Made by a program: the position numbers and the translations under genes
In this document: one piece after another, positions 36,790-49,221 of the stretch
Layout: each line of letters begins with the position of its first letter
How positions within the stretch are numbered: position 1 is the stretch's first letter
Assembly: GCA_009733575.1 (NCBI GenBank)
Contig: ML769453.1
Location: 62,001-126,000, forward strand
Direction of reading: 5' to 3'
Length of the DNA stretch: 64,000 nucleotides
Source of the DNA: Gymnopus androsaceus JB14
Lineage: Eukaryota; Basidiomycota; Agaricomycetes; Agaricales; Omphalotaceae
Notes under the pieces: generated by a model
Databases searched by the model: none
The model's input: the letters and a program-made list of their open reading frames with translations, nothing else
Told to the model about the DNA's origin: nothing

Positions 36790-37705
36790 CAAGAGGTGAC
36801 GAGGATTCTAAGCGAACACACTGTCCCACGCTAGACAGAGGGTATGAAAAAGGAAGGAGTCCAGGTCGGGTCCATCGGCAAATCACTGCCACTGTCAACC
36901 CAGCTGTCATGCCGTTACAATTACAATTATGCGTCGCGTCAACGTCGTGTTGTGCTGAACGCCATGAACGCGTCTCAGTTGCACTCAGAATGAAAGAATT
37001 TGGCTCAAACTATGTACTGGTATGTACTGGTATTAGGATGCAAAGTAAAGCTAAACAAAATATTACAGTTGTAGCCTATGATTCAGCGCCTTCTTATCTG
37101 TATGTGCGCGCGATGGTGTAACATCATCAGGTACAGCTGACCTCTTCTTGGTCGGTGTCGTATGCATGACCTGTGCAGGTACAGACGACAGACGCACCGA
37201 TAACTCGATTAGAATAGCGGAAAGTGACTCATTCCGTGAAATTGTAACCTTTGGCTTTGGTTTCAGTCGTATCCGAGGCTTTTCAATTGCAGAATTGACA
37301 TCGGAATGTGAGTTGGTAGGAGGGGTAATGGTAGCGGTAGAATGTGACTTTGTGGAAGGGGCAGCAGTGGTGGTAGATGCGGTGGCCGTAGAAGGTAATG
37401 CAGAGGCAGAAGTATATGGTCATTGTTGGGCTGATTGTTATAGACATTATGTACAGGATTCGAGTTGCATTTTTGAGAAATTAGAGCGGTAGATTCGCGC
37501 CATTTCGTGTCGTTGAGACGCGTTTAGCGCGACGCGCAATGAATAAGGACAACACAGGGAGTAATTTTATCCTGACTATGGCACATGACGGCTGTCAACC
37601 CAGCGGCAGTGGTTTGCCGATGGATTCAGCCTGGACTCCTTCCTTTTTCATACCCTCTGTCTAGCGTGGGACAGTGTGTTCGCTTAGAATCCTCGTCACC
37701 TCTTG
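36790..37705. mobile_element. Non-autonomous DNA transposon with long inverted ends and 8-bp target duplication (hAT-like)
   Basis: The 916-bp element begins CAAGAGGTGACGAGGATTCT and ends with the exact complement. The first about 75 bp and last about 75 bp are complementary almost without mismatch, and weaker complementarity continues to about 110 bp. It is flanked on both sides by ACTCGAGG (36782-36789 and 37706-37713), a perfect 8-bp target duplication. Eight-bp duplications are typical of hAT elements; P-like elements also make them, so the superfamily is inference. The interior holds only short frames (longest about 160 codons at 36639-37121, partly flank) with no transposase motif, so it depends on a transposase from elsewhere. 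Confidence 0.88.
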
Positions 37706-37713
37706 ACTCGAGG
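37706..37713. repeat. Right target-site duplication, ACTCGAGG
   Basis: Identical to 36782-36789. Confidence 0.85.
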
Positions 37714-37862
37714 TTCAAATCATTCGGTACATTTGTAGGTACCGAACGATTCCTTGTCAATGCAGACATGAACACTCGGTTGCGAAGAGTGAGAGACCCA
37801 AGCCGAAGGGGCTCGAAAAGTGGCGCAGTTGCAAGGGAAGCAGCTGAACTAGAGGACTTCAT

Positions 37863-38531
37863 TGGATTGCGAAGAAAGTGTACTTGGTTTGAGAGGACTG
37901 AGAATTAGAGTATTGAGGTTGATGTTCATTCCGGAGAATCATCTTGTTTTTATACCGGCAAAGAACTCGAGCGTCGACATGGACAGAGTCGATGACACAT
38001 GTGATACAAGCTTACGCAAACGATTTCTCAGTCAATCCACTTTAGAGAAATCATCTCAGGCCATTGATAATTGAATTGATATGCGGTCATGGAGTCGTAG
38101 TCACTGACAAGCTGTTTGACAAAGCTTTCTAGTGAGCAGGGTAAATCGCTGAAGTTTCACCGGTACCGAGGCTTCGTTTTATGCGCCAGTAGAAGATACA
38201 TGCTAGAATAGGGAAATTAATCTTCTGAGCTGCAGTAGCAAAATTGATAATCAGAGGAGAAATCGAACTTGAGGAGAAAAAAAAGGCGAGTTCAACAATG
38301 AGCAGAAGACAATGAAAGCGCACAAATTAACAAAACACCCCTTGGTCGCCAGAGGGTACACGTCTGAGTTGTGTATTGATCAAAATACATTAGAGCGAGA
38401 GAGAGAGATATATAGATAATTCAAAGATAGTTACGGGGAAATCCAAAGCCGGCACTACATATATAGGCGCTTAAGTCCATCACCGTCACGCGCTAACGCG
38501 TCTTGATCTTGACCACTTCTCATGTCGCGAT
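37863..38531. promoter_or_regulatory. Divergent intergenic region between OYE and APC1
   Basis: No supported gene. A short GA microsatellite lies at about 38395-38409, followed by a TATA-like ATATATAG near 38409-38416, about 120 bp before the APC1 start. Confidence 0.35.
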
Positions 38532-41500
38532 ATGGCCCAATTTGATCCTCTGCCTCTTCATCTCTTTCGACGAAATAGACCCTCCATCTCCAGCGCTGCT
38601 CCGAATTCCTCCGATGAAGAACACGAATCTTTGTTGCTAAAATCAATCAAAAGTGCTCTTCGTGGTACTGGCGTTGCTCCACCTTCGACCGTACAATCTT
38701 CATGTTTCTATGTAGGAGGAAAGGATGGGACGGAGAGGGAGCTCACATGGAATGACCGAAAAGTTATTCTGACTGTAGGCGGAATTGTAAAGAAAAAGTG
38801 GAGCTTTGAACTGGAAGGACAGCCTGTACAATGGGCATGTATTGGCTGGATGGAAGAAAGTAGTTCATATCCTCCCAAACATTTTGCAGAAAGGCAGGAT
38901 TCTGCTTCCAAATCTCCTTCTGAAAGGCCAACATTCGGACCCTTTTTCTATGCCAATCAGAATCCTCGCAAACCTTTCAGGCAAACGAGACGCAAAAGTC
39001 GCTGCTGTCTTCGTTTTTCTGCGCAGCATCGGAAAGATATACCTGGATTCTGGGTTCGAGCATACATTTTCCTTGCCATTCATCGTTCGCAGAGCTTGGC
39101 CGGTCTCGCCGCACGGCCTTCTGATTCAACGCGTCCTAGAACCGGCAGAGCTTCTTGAAGCCGAAACTGCTGGTGAGGACGTTCTTCCGACCATATTTTG
39201 TCTTTCCAATCCGTTTGCGGAGCCTTCAGCTGTTGGGCTTACGAGTGGTATCATTGGCAACGCTGGTTCCGCGACTCTCAAAGACGAGGACGAAAATTCA
39301 ACGAAACCATTGAAGCCGATCTCACCACACGAGGTCATTCTCTGGGCCTCCTACCACGCACCTAACTCACCGCACGAGATTGTGGTTACTCTTGACAGCA
39401 GAAAACAGCGGCTGACCGTCTGGCGCTATGTTTACATCAAGCCTAAGGATTCACCAGTTCCTTTGGAACGGAAACGCACCAAAACTCTTGCGCACAAAAA
39501 GCGTCAGAGTATTCCCGGACCCCAAGGTCGTCGGACATCGACAGTGTTTCCTGATATGTTTGATAAAATCCACCCAGTCTCTCCTCGACCACCGTCACCG
39601 ACACAACAACCTTTTCCCGAGTTTCCACCACTGTCCAAACTTCCTGGAATGGCTCCCTCTCTTTCTTCGACGATGACTATGGCGTCTTTGGCGTCTGGAA
39701 CCAATTTCAACACATTGCAGCCTGAAACGGCTACGAAAGCGAGGCGAAATTCGTTGACTCGGAACGATTTGAGCGTGACGATGAACCGGATGGTCTTGGG
39801 GTCGAGAGGCGCTGAATCTGATGCGTTTGCGCCAATGGAGCACGGACGAATGAAGACTACCTTGTGGATGGATAAACTTCATGAGATAGACCTAGATCAA
39901 GCAGAGTGAGCTCTCATTTTAGTGTTCTTAATTCGTTTATCTGACCGCAGCTTTTTTAGTGTTGAAACCTGCAGCTCGATTTCAGTTTCACTCTTCGATT
40001 ATCGTAAAATTGATAAAGTGGAACGATCACTGTTGTCCATCTGCCTTCCGTCTAGACAAAGCCTCACAATTTTCCAACTCGCTCCCAATGGTGAAAATCG
40101 AATAGAGATGACTCATCTGAGGAGTATCCCTGCCATCTCAACGACCATCGTTCGTGGATTGCGCTTTACCATATGGGATCTGCTCGTCTTGAAACCCGGG
40201 GGTGAGATAGCACTCCTAACGCATGGGACCTACGAAATCGCGCTTTCACCGAACATACCCAGCTCCAACTCGAATCCACCTACTGATAAAATGGACGTCG
40301 AAGTTTCAGAGAGCTCATCTGCTCAAATTGTATCCATTCTTCGTAATGCATCCTCATCCCATCTCGCCGCGTTCGAAATGTCTGATGGAACCACCGCCTA
40401 CGCGTCTGGAAATTATTTCCCTCGCGATCCTCTTACAACGCAGTCGCTACATATTCTTGCTCTGTGTCTTCCTTCCGAGGTCTGTTTCCTCCTACATCGC
40501 CAATTTCTGCAACAATGGGCATCTCGATCTTTCCTTGTCTCTGCTGGCGTGGAATTCGAATGCTTTACTGCCGCTTTATACTCTGTATTTGGCCTCGAAA
40601 GTGGTGCTATTGATGCCGCCAGTCTTCCTCCTGCTCCCAATTCCAGTCCATGGACCGATCTCCACAACTCAACATCGCATCAACGTTTCCGCAAGGATCC
40701 TGTCATGAAATTCTTACAGAAACCTTTGGATCCCATTCCGGTAGTGGTGCCTCCCGCTCGTGTATTGCCCGCGATGCAGAAGGGTACGCAATCGTACAAT
40801 CAACTTGTTGTAGCGTTGTACACTCTACATACTCTCGCAGAGCAAATGCGTCTCTTCGTGGACCGATATACTTGGTTAGTGCAACTCGCACCTGTCATTT
40901 GCCGGATGGCCATGTACATTCGACCGGAATGGGCGGATTATTGGAGGAGGATGTGTCCTGATGTGATGTCTTCTATTCCTTGGCCTTCCTCTTCAACGGC
41001 TGGTAGGTTCATATCCTATTATCCTTCTTGTCCTGACCTTTCTTTCGCAGTTGTTCAAGACCTCGATGACACTATTCCTGTCTGGCCCCCCGATATCTCT
41101 GCCATTCTCTACGGCCGTATCAGTAACCCGGAATGGAAAGTTCCCTGGTTCGACGCCCTAGAACTCGCCTCTCGCTTCCGCATCCAACCGTCTTTTGCCT
41201 ATGGCAGCATGGATCCACTAGAGTCGATGAAGCGATTGACGTGGGTGTATATGAAGCTCGCCGACCCCAATGTTAAACAGAATATCAAGCGCGCGGAAAA
41301 TGCTGTCAAGCAAATGGTCGTCACTGGTATCGGTGAAGAGTTTATTGGGAGACTTCCGTTGGGGATTGCTGCTCCGTTGCGAGAAGCAATACGAACATGT
41401 CAGTTGGCGCCTCCGCCGGACTGGCCGCCAGACGCATACAGGGTGATATCGAGAGATGATGTTGCTGCTTCTGCTGGTTCACCTCCGGATTTGATGTCAA

Positions 41501-44500
41501 AGAGCGGATATCGATCCGTCAAGGAGTATCTTGTGAGTTTTTTTCAATCTCTTCTTGAAGTCGCTCTTGACGAACCAAACCAAACTATTTCTAGACATCA
41601 TCTCGTCCGAGAAAAACTATTGTACAAATCGTAACCGACGCCAAGGCTGCCACCCTAGGGGAATCAGAAGCCACCACTGGGGTTGAGCTGGAATTGGACG
41701 AGTTCACGGGTATTCGATTTGGGCAAGATAGGCGACTAGAGGAAATTGCTCGATTACTATCTTCCTCTCATGTCTCGTCTGCCCGGTCTTTGCAACGACC
41801 TGATGCTACGTGAGCCGTTGCTATCTAGTTTTCGTTTTACGTTGATTTCTGATATTATGTTGTACAGCGAACACGATCAGGCAAAGGACCATCAAATGCA
41901 AGTATGCCGCTTTGCAGAACGTACACTAGCCTTGCCCTATGGTCGAGCCATGTTCACTTTTGGATCGATTTCCTCCATCTCACGGGAAGCCTTCAATATT
42001 CCTAAATTCGAGTTTTCGGTCAAGTTGCATCCAATGAATACTGTCGTCGCACCAGACCCGAAGCTACTCATACCCTGAGTCGATGCATTGGGGAGAATTC
42101 CACAACGGAGTCGCTGCTGCGCTACGGATCTCTTCGTCATCAGCTAGTGTGGATAGCTCTTGGATAGCATTCAACAAGCCTTCGGAGCTAACGCCTGAAC
42201 ATGCTGGGTTTTTGTATGGGCTTGGTCTAACGGGGCATCTTAAGGAAATGCTGACCTGGCATACCTTTGGTTATCTGACACCAAAACACGATCTGACTTC
42301 TATTGGTGTCCTACTTGGCTTATCGGCGGCCAATGTTGGAAATGGAAACCAACACGTTACTAAATTGTTGGCCGTTCATACTCCTGCGCTTTTACCTACG
42401 CCCACAGTGGATTTGAATGTTCCTTTGCACACACAAGCCGCTGGTCTGACTGGCGTTGGACTCCTTTATATGGGAACGAAGAACAGACGCATGGCTGAAG
42501 TCTGTCTCACTCAGATGAATCGCAAGGACCTAGTCCAGCCGGACCTGAGTAATGAGTATCGAGAGGCCTATACATACTCCGCTGCACTCGCCTTCGGAAT
42601 GGTCATGCTTGGGAAGGGAACTACCATTCCTGCTGACGCAGCACTTCTTGACCGTTTGAACGTTCTCATCCATGGTGATGGGGATTTGGTACCTCCCGCT
42701 CAGCATTCGACATCAACCTCACGTCTCCAGCCGCTAGCATCGCGCTAGGCTTGATGTATCTCCGTACGGAACGTCAAGACATCGCCGACCTACTCACTAT
42801 TCCTGATACCGTCCTGGGACTTCAACCGTATCCAACCTTCCTTCCTTCTCCTTCGGACGCTGGGTCGGGCATTGATCATGTGGAATAAAATCACGCCTTC
42901 GAACGACTGGATTGCCCTTCAGATTCCAGAAGCTATCCGTAAAGGTATGGAAAACAAAAACAAATTGCCTACGGGGTCGACCGTTGCCGATGCTTGGGAT
43001 TTGGCGTACTACAACATCATTGCTGGATGTTGCTTCGCAATCGGATTGAAGTTTGCTGGGACTGCTCGACAAGAAGCGTACAAGATGATCATTCGATATC
43101 ATGATCTATTCACGAGAACGGTTTACTCGAATGGTGCTTGTGTTTAATCTGTGTCAAACTAATATGCCAAACTAATATTTTTTCTTACTAGGTCCTTCCT
43201 TCGATTGGCGAATCAAACGTTCGGCTGTCCGAGACGGTTTAAACTTGATCACCGTTTCGTTGAGCATGGTTATGGCTGGGACTGGAGAAATAACCTGCTT
43301 GCGGAGACTCCGGTACGCGTTTGGGATGTATGGGACAACCATGTACCATCCTGCTTTCAAGTACGGTATCCATGTCTCGACACATCAAGCGCTAGGATTA
43401 TTATTCCTTGGGGCTGGTCGTTTTACTCTAGGAACATCGGATGCTGCGATCGCATGTATGGTGGCAGCGTTCTTCCCTCGTACGCACACCATATCGGCGG
43501 ATAACAAGTGCTACTTGCAAGCCCTCCGGCATCTATGGGTACTCGCTGTGGAGCCACGATGCCTTATTGCTCGAGATGTAGAGACGAAGGAAGTGGTGTA
43601 CCTCCCTGTGAAGATTACAATGAGGGAGGGAAAAACCGTTGGAACTACGCAACTCATTTCTCCGACGCTCATTCCGGATCTCAACAAGCTTATGTCCATA
43701 CGAGTGGATACCCCCCGATACTGGCCTTTCTATCTTGATACCGAGAAGATTCCTCTTCATAAAGAGAGTCTTATGCGGAGTCAGACATTATACGTCAAAA
43801 GAAGGACTGCATTCCTTAGTTACACTGAAGACCCTCGAGGTAGCCGCAGCTTATTTGTCCGTTCACGATCTTCAGCGGGAGATGCTGCTACCTTGGACTA
43901 CCCTCAACTTACTGACACCAAAACCCACCCCGCGGGCGATTTATGGGAGTTCATTACTTCCTTTTCCAACGACCCTTTGTTCCTGGCTTTCGCGGACTAT
44001 TTCTGCCGCTCCGATGGTGAAACGGACAAGGAGCGACTCCTGCACACTTACTGCCATGCTGTCCTGTTTGATTCCATTCTTCAAGGCAAACCACAGACGC
44101 TACAATCGCACTTGACCTTATTCCGCTACCGCACTCTGTCCCCCGACTCTCGGAATTTCCATTTACATCTGCAGACTTGCGTTTCCTCACCGATTTTTAT
44201 GGACGAGTTTTTGAAAGAAGGTTTAGCGGTCGTTCAGAGAATAATTATCGAACTCCTCTTGTTCGTGACAGCACAGTTTGGGGAACCATGCATGACCTGG
44301 ACGAGCAGCTTGAGATCGTTCGTTCCTCTCCTGAATTCGTTCATGCTCTCGGACGGTACTCTCTCGGTCAACCCGGCCTTTTAGATGAGAAAACCGCTAG
44401 CCACCTGGCATGGTATCTCCTCCGGAACGCCGTCCCTGTATCGACATTACTCATCATTCTCAAAGAGCTCGCATCCGAGGCTCATGCGCAATGCTTAGGT

Positions 44501-44659
44501 GTCCCGCCACCTGCGGGTACGAGTGATACCAAAGTGTTGGATCTAAGTATCAGGGAGGTATTGCATTCGACGGGATCGAGGATGACTACAGCGCTTGGTG
44601 CTGGATGGTCGGTCAGATCGTTGGACGAAATTATCGAAGCGTGGAATATTGTAGCCTAG
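38532..44659 (+). CDS. APC1: Anaphase-promoting complex subunit 1
   Basis: Largest scaffold subunit of the APC/C ubiquitin ligase. The start is MAQFDPLPLHLFRRNRP. The N-terminal beta-propeller part contains WACIGWMEESSSYPP, AAVFVFLRSIGKIYLDSGFE and FIVRRAWPVSPHGLLIQRVL. The middle region has PEWADYWRRMCPD and DLDDTIPVWPPDISAILYGR. The proteasome/cyclosome repeats follow: HAGFLYGLGLTGHLKEML, LTSIGVLLGLSAANVG and AAGLTGVGLLYMGT. The end is GWSVRSLDEIIEAWNIVA. Length (about 1,900 residues) is normal. Several places need a one-base shift to keep this reading: an extra A in the run at 38994-38997, an extra T near 42076, a missing base near 42704, an extra C near 42825 and a missing base near 44152. 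Introns include about 39912-39960, 41004-41049, 41533-41595 and 41813-41868. Confidence 0.92.
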
Positions 44660-45098
44660 TGTTCTCTTTTTGCTGGTTTTTGACGTTACTGTACTGTATT
44701 CATTCAGTCATCTTGTATAAAACTTTCGTATCAGCTTTTGAATGTCAGTGAAATGTCGACAAATATATGTAAGCAAATTAAAGTTTCACATTTCAAATTC
44801 AACCACTAAGTTATCATGATGTTGTACATTCCTTCTAAGATAGTGCAAACAGTTTCGTCCGCGTCACATGACTTTGCGCAACCTATATCGCAATGGAACA
44901 ACAACAAGGCATTTTTTAAAAAAGCCTTGGCATGGCTAGCGAAAATAGGTCTCTAGCGATGCTCAAGCCATTTTTTTGAGAAAAGACCTCGTTGTGGCTC
45001 CATAAGTTGAGACTGCACGTGACGCAGACGGAACTGTTCTGCGACTATCTAGTAGTTCCTCCTTCAGCTGCCGTCGACATCCAGGGTCATCCCCAGGA
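44660..45098. other. Intergenic with an AT-rich palindrome
   Basis: APC1 3' flank. At 44905-44929 CAAGGC and its complement GCCTTG enclose a T6A6 core, giving a potential hairpin. No gene seen. Confidence 0.35.
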
Positions 45099-45804
45099 AT
45101 GGCCATTCAGCCATCTTCCCTCTATATCTCCACCTCTTACGATCTTACAACGCTTTCGAAAGCTCCTATCGATGCTCTCTTTGCACTTCGCCTTCGGTAG
45201 TCCCGTATACATAGCCATGTGTTGTCCAATAGGCCAGTTTTTCTTTCTGAGGAACTATACCTTCGACGCTAGAGATACACTGGTGCTCTTCATTGGCTCA
45301 TTGGTCCAGTTTATCTGCGCCGGGATCTTTATACTCAACAAGGTCCTCACCGAGCGACGTCCTGGGGTCATGTTTGCGGCAGCACTTTTTTCAGTTCATA
45401 TCATGGTTGCATTGGGTACCCTGACTCATCCTACTGTCAATGTTTTTGTTGACTTGTCTCACAGGTATGCTCGTGATGAATCCAGAACAGCAACTTTCTG
45501 CTCTTTTGGCCGAATGTTTAGGCGGACAATCTGAACTCTGCTCCCGAGATTATGTATTGCTTCGTTGGGTATGGATGATAGGCTTTACTCCGATTCCCAT
45601 ACGATTTATCAATCTTTGGTATCGCGGCGAGATACTTGGGAAGCTCCTTCCGGGATGGAAGTCCGGACCCCGAGGGGTAAGTTTGAGTTTGGCCATCACC
45701 TGTACGAAACCGTCAATGATGATCTCTTGTTTCTCGTACGCATAGTACACCGTCTAGTGATTCAGAAGCAAACGGAGAGTGAACACCACGAAGAAATGTG
45801 CTAG
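45099..45804 (+). other. Possible multi-exon gene or gene remnant, unresolved
   Basis: Coding-looking text is scattered over frames. One frame (44992-45534) gives several hydrophobic stretches (PVYIAMCCPIGQFFFLRN, TLVLFIGSLVQFICAGIFIL, VMFAAALFSVHIMVALGTL) that could be membrane helices. Another starts at the ATG 45099 (MAIQPSSLYISTSYDLTTL) and would need an intron at about 45197. A third (45565-45804) reads TPRGKFEFGHHLYETVNDDL. I could not build one consistent model. It may be a small gene with frameshifts or a mosaic of gene scraps like the region just downstream. Confidence 0.2.
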
Positions 45805-46336
45805 GCCTCTATTCCCCTGTGACTTCCATGTATTGCCACCAATATCGTGTATCCACCCCATTTCGTTCTCTGATCTTTCGAATACAGTTGCTTCTCTAGT
45901 ATGGTCACTTATCTTGGTTATCCGAGATTCGGATGCGTCGTTTCTGCTTTTGGCGCTGATGCGTGCGTCTAGTGACACAGATACTCGACATCGACATTGA
46001 CGGTTGAGGAATGTATAAACCTGATCACCCGTAAAAGCATCTCCAGTACAGCGAGTCTCCGGCCTTTTCACCCGATCGCTACATGAAAAACACTCATGTA
46101 AATACGGGCAATGTCGAAACGATGGGAATGGCGATCTTTTTATCTACTATGCAATACTACATAAATGGACCGCAAGTATATAGCATCATGAACGCGTCGC
46201 GCGCGGTCACATGGGATTTGTAAATTACTGGGGATCCGATAAATTTCACTTTTTCACTTCACTTTTTTACTTCATACCTTATCTAGCACAATGTTTAAAA
46301 GGCATATTCGTTATCGGCGTACTACAAATCGGCCTT

Positions 46337-46529
46337 GTTGGATCTAAGTATCAAGGAGGTATTGCATTCGACGGGATCGAGGATGACTACAGCGCTTGGT
46401 GCTGGATGGTCGGTCAGATCGTTGGACGAAATTATTGGAGCGTGATATGTATCCTAGTGTTCTCTTTTGCTTATTTTTGACGGTACTGTACTATATTCAT
46501 TCAGTCATCTTGTATAAAATTTTCGTATC
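46337..46529 (+). pseudogene. Duplicated 3' end of APC1
   Basis: About 193 bp match 44536-44732, the last about 40 codons of APC1 plus 3' flank, at roughly 94% by eye. The copy keeps codon text for VLHSTGSRMTTALGAGWS and LDEII and then diverges to a stop. The similarity continues through the 3' UTR to the TTTCGTATC both share. Same orientation as APC1 and about 1.8 kb downstream. It has no start codon of its own. Confidence 0.85.
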
Positions 46530-46674
46530 TGGCTCTTGAGACGGGATTGACACTCATGTGAGGCGGTTCAACAGTAATTAAAGTGCACTCGTAGTCTAAT
46601 TGACACTCTGACTTGGGAATAGTTCCTGCCGAAGAAAAGGGGTCATATGACTTGGATAAGCTGCTCGCGTAGAC

Positions 46675-46790
46675 GACTTTGCAGGACGGTTTCGACTCAG
46701 ACAATGGGGAGGAAGAGGTCATCTATTTTCGACGGAAGTTTACCAAAGAACAGCTTTACCAGGACTAAATCCATCTATCTATATCATACG
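46675..46790 (+). pseudogene. Duplicated 3' end of BRE2
   Basis: Matches 31535-31650 of BRE2: shared text around GACTTTGCAG-like, CTCAGACAA, GGGGAGGAAGAGGTC, TTTTCGACG and GAACAGCTTTA. It is more diverged than the APC1 copy, with small deletions. It lies 145 bp past the APC1 scrap in the same orientation although the two parents are 7 kb or more apart. Confidence 0.65.
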
Positions 46791-46878
46791 TGTATTCTAG
46801 ATTGGGTATCTATATGTGTAATACGTTTGGACATACAAATGCGCTGAAACGCAGACTCATGAGCAGCAAAGAAAGTCT

Positions 46879-48571
46879 CTAGGAACATATTTGACCAAAC
46901 ACTTCCACCCTCATTCCCTGTCCATCAAGCCGCATCAATGGCTCATACACTTTCGTATCCAAAAGACGACCCCAAACCTTTAGCTCAACTGATTTCAAGC
47001 ACTCTACAACTGACCCTGCCTCTGGCATCCAACGGGAGCAAACGACATCAACAAAAAGCTGGTCATCATTGAAACCAGTCACTGAGGACCTTGAAGGACA
47101 GGTGCTGCAGCTTCGGGACAAGCGCGTTACTAATTCCATAGGAGTCTCCAAAGGCATGAAGATGCTTGAAAAATGCCATGGTAAGTGGTTTTGTTTTTGT
47201 GGCAGTAACTTCAGCTCGGGGACCCTTGGAGACTTTTTGGCGCTGAGATCGCTGGTGGAATGCAAAGCGTTGAAGCATTGGAGTATGCATTAGCAACTTG
47301 ACCAAGTCACTGTTTGAAATCACAACATCCTCGAGGTGAAGGAAGGTGAGACTGCATTTTGAGCGCAGAAGGAAGGAAGTGATTTTCTGTTCCGGCCACA
47401 TAAATTTTCTGACACAGTTGTCAGCCACTTCCCAAGGACGGTCGCGTATTGTGAAAATGACAGATAGTTTCTCAAGGGCTGGGAAATTGGCTAAATCCAA
47501 GAGATCACCAAAAGTACGAGGCTGGGTTTCAATACTTTCAATGTGGATTTTGAGAATGGAAACGCTTGGTGATATTTGCGGGGGATCTTCCGGGGAAAGA
47601 CTGTAACCATCTCGGAAAGTGTAAGACAGTGATTCAATACCGAGTAATGTTTCCAGCGATTGACAGGGATGACTGGTACGACCACTATGGTATTCCAGAC
47701 ATAAATTTTTGATCTGGCTCAGTTGGGGAAAACTCTCCACTAGATCGTCGAGACTGTCGTCGTCAGGAAGTCCATTGCAAAGGACAAGTTTTGAGAGCTT
47801 CGGTCCAGCGGTGCAGAAAAACGGAAGCTCCGCTAGAATGTCGTAATCTGCATGGTATTCCAAGTGAAGTGATTCCAACAAGGGCAAATCATGCTGTGGA
47901 AGCGTTTGAAAACTCGGAAAATTGTCCAGAAACGACTCTGTCCTAAAACGAACATGCCGCCACCTGGATGCATGCGAGACCAGCAACGCTACAATTTCGC
48001 ATGCTGGTTTATCATCATTATCTTCCGGCTCATCGTAGACTGTACCTAAAAACTCGAAATCAAGGGGAGATGTGGAGGATGCGTGATCCAGACACCATTT
48101 TAAAGGTTCCACAAGGGGAGATGGATCCGGGATATCAGGGTCCAGTGAGAGGTTTGTCCATAGAGAGTTGCACGATGCTGCTATACCCCTCCAGCGCGCG
48201 CAAACGGCCATCAGAACTAATCCCGGGAGGAACAAACGATGCCAGGAAATCTCATTTTTGAACGCGCCCCCGTAGAGACGGAATATGTAGTCCACAATCT
48301 CGGAAGGCAAACGCCTAACTGGGGCCAGGAGGGACTTGTAGCGCTCCTGCTGTCTGATGGCGCGTTTGCGCTTGTTCTCCAGGAAAGTGATTTCGGCGTG
48401 AAGCCGACGAATCTGAGCATCATAGCGATAGATATCCGCATCTATAGCTGTGACGATATGAGGAATTTCAGAGGCATATGTAGAGGGCGAAGAATTTTCA
48501 GAACGAAGGAGGTTTTGGAGCTCTTCGGGTGAGATGGACGAAGAGCCTGGGGAGAGTCTGAGTGGGACCAT
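46879..48571 (-). CDS. F-box-like protein with leucine-rich repeats
   Basis: Agaricomycete F-box-like protein, probably an SCF substrate receptor (inference). The start is MVPLRLSPGSSSISPEEL at 48571. A coiled segment (DADIYRYDAQIRRLHAEITF) precedes the F-box-like helix pair LLAPVRRLPSEIVDYIFRLY and LFLPGLVLMAVCARWRGIAA, the usual arrangement in this class. Degenerate leucine-rich repeats follow (LPLLESLHLEYHADY, PKLSKLVLCNGLPDDD, SLTFLHLEDVVISNSDLVKL). The long frame stops at 47066, but the natural C-terminus (SVTGFNDDQLFVDVVCSRW to VEVFGQICS) continues in the next frame after an apparent extra base near 47087, ending at 46879. The gene is intronless. Confidence 0.83.
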
Positions 48572-49221
48572 CGTGAATGGAGGACTTGCAACGTTCGCAG
48601 TACATTGCAACGTTACAGAATGGTCGAAAACACGTTCAAAAGCGCGCAAGTTCCAGCCTGGATCGTCTCAGTAAGCAACCATAGATGACGGCGAAGAAGA
48701 ACATACAGCAGTAAGACTGAGCTACTTTGCGCCGTGCGGGTAGTTGAGATGAGACAGAGCAGTGTTTTCGTCGTTAGTAACGACGCACTGAATTCGACGA
48801 GAAGAACAAATGACATACCGAATTTCAAGAATATTTCGACCGGGTGAGATTGAAATTATACTTGCAACTATTATTCAAGTGAGTAGAAAACTTAAGAGGC
48901 ATCGCGAGAACGTAAGCGCCTAAGCACCGCGCCGCATTCGAAGTCACTCTGGTCTAAGCTGGGTAGCATAAATCCTCTTTCTTCTGGATATTTACGGGTG
49001 CCAAGTAAAGTAATAAACACAACAAAACGGTCAAGTCGCAATCAGAGGGCAGTATGGTATGTAGAAGGAAGGTGCCGCTGACCTACAGCTGTAAAACAAG
49101 GGTAATGTGGACATACGGTACATGGAAACACTACATAGACGAAATTAAACCTAAAAGATATACAAGCAATAAGAATAGATCAAGAAAGGCAGGAGAAGTT
49201 CGGTTGCTAGTCGTTCAGTGT
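48572..49221. other. Intergenic, nothing recognised
   Basis: Upstream region of the F-box gene and 3' flank of histone H1. No supported gene. Confidence 0.35.

Noticed and set aside
37148..37492. 114-codon frame inside the transposon as a transposase
   Set aside because: No catalytic or DNA-binding motif of any transposase family; composition is repetitive.
36790..37705. The inverted-repeat element acting as an introner (new intron) in OYE
   Set aside because: The target copy offers a GT at one end and an AG at the other, but joining them loses one base of the original codon, so the frame would be broken. No better pair was found.
46501..46722. 73-codon minus-strand frame in the mosaic region
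   Set aside because: It spans the boundary of the two gene scraps, so it is a chance frame.
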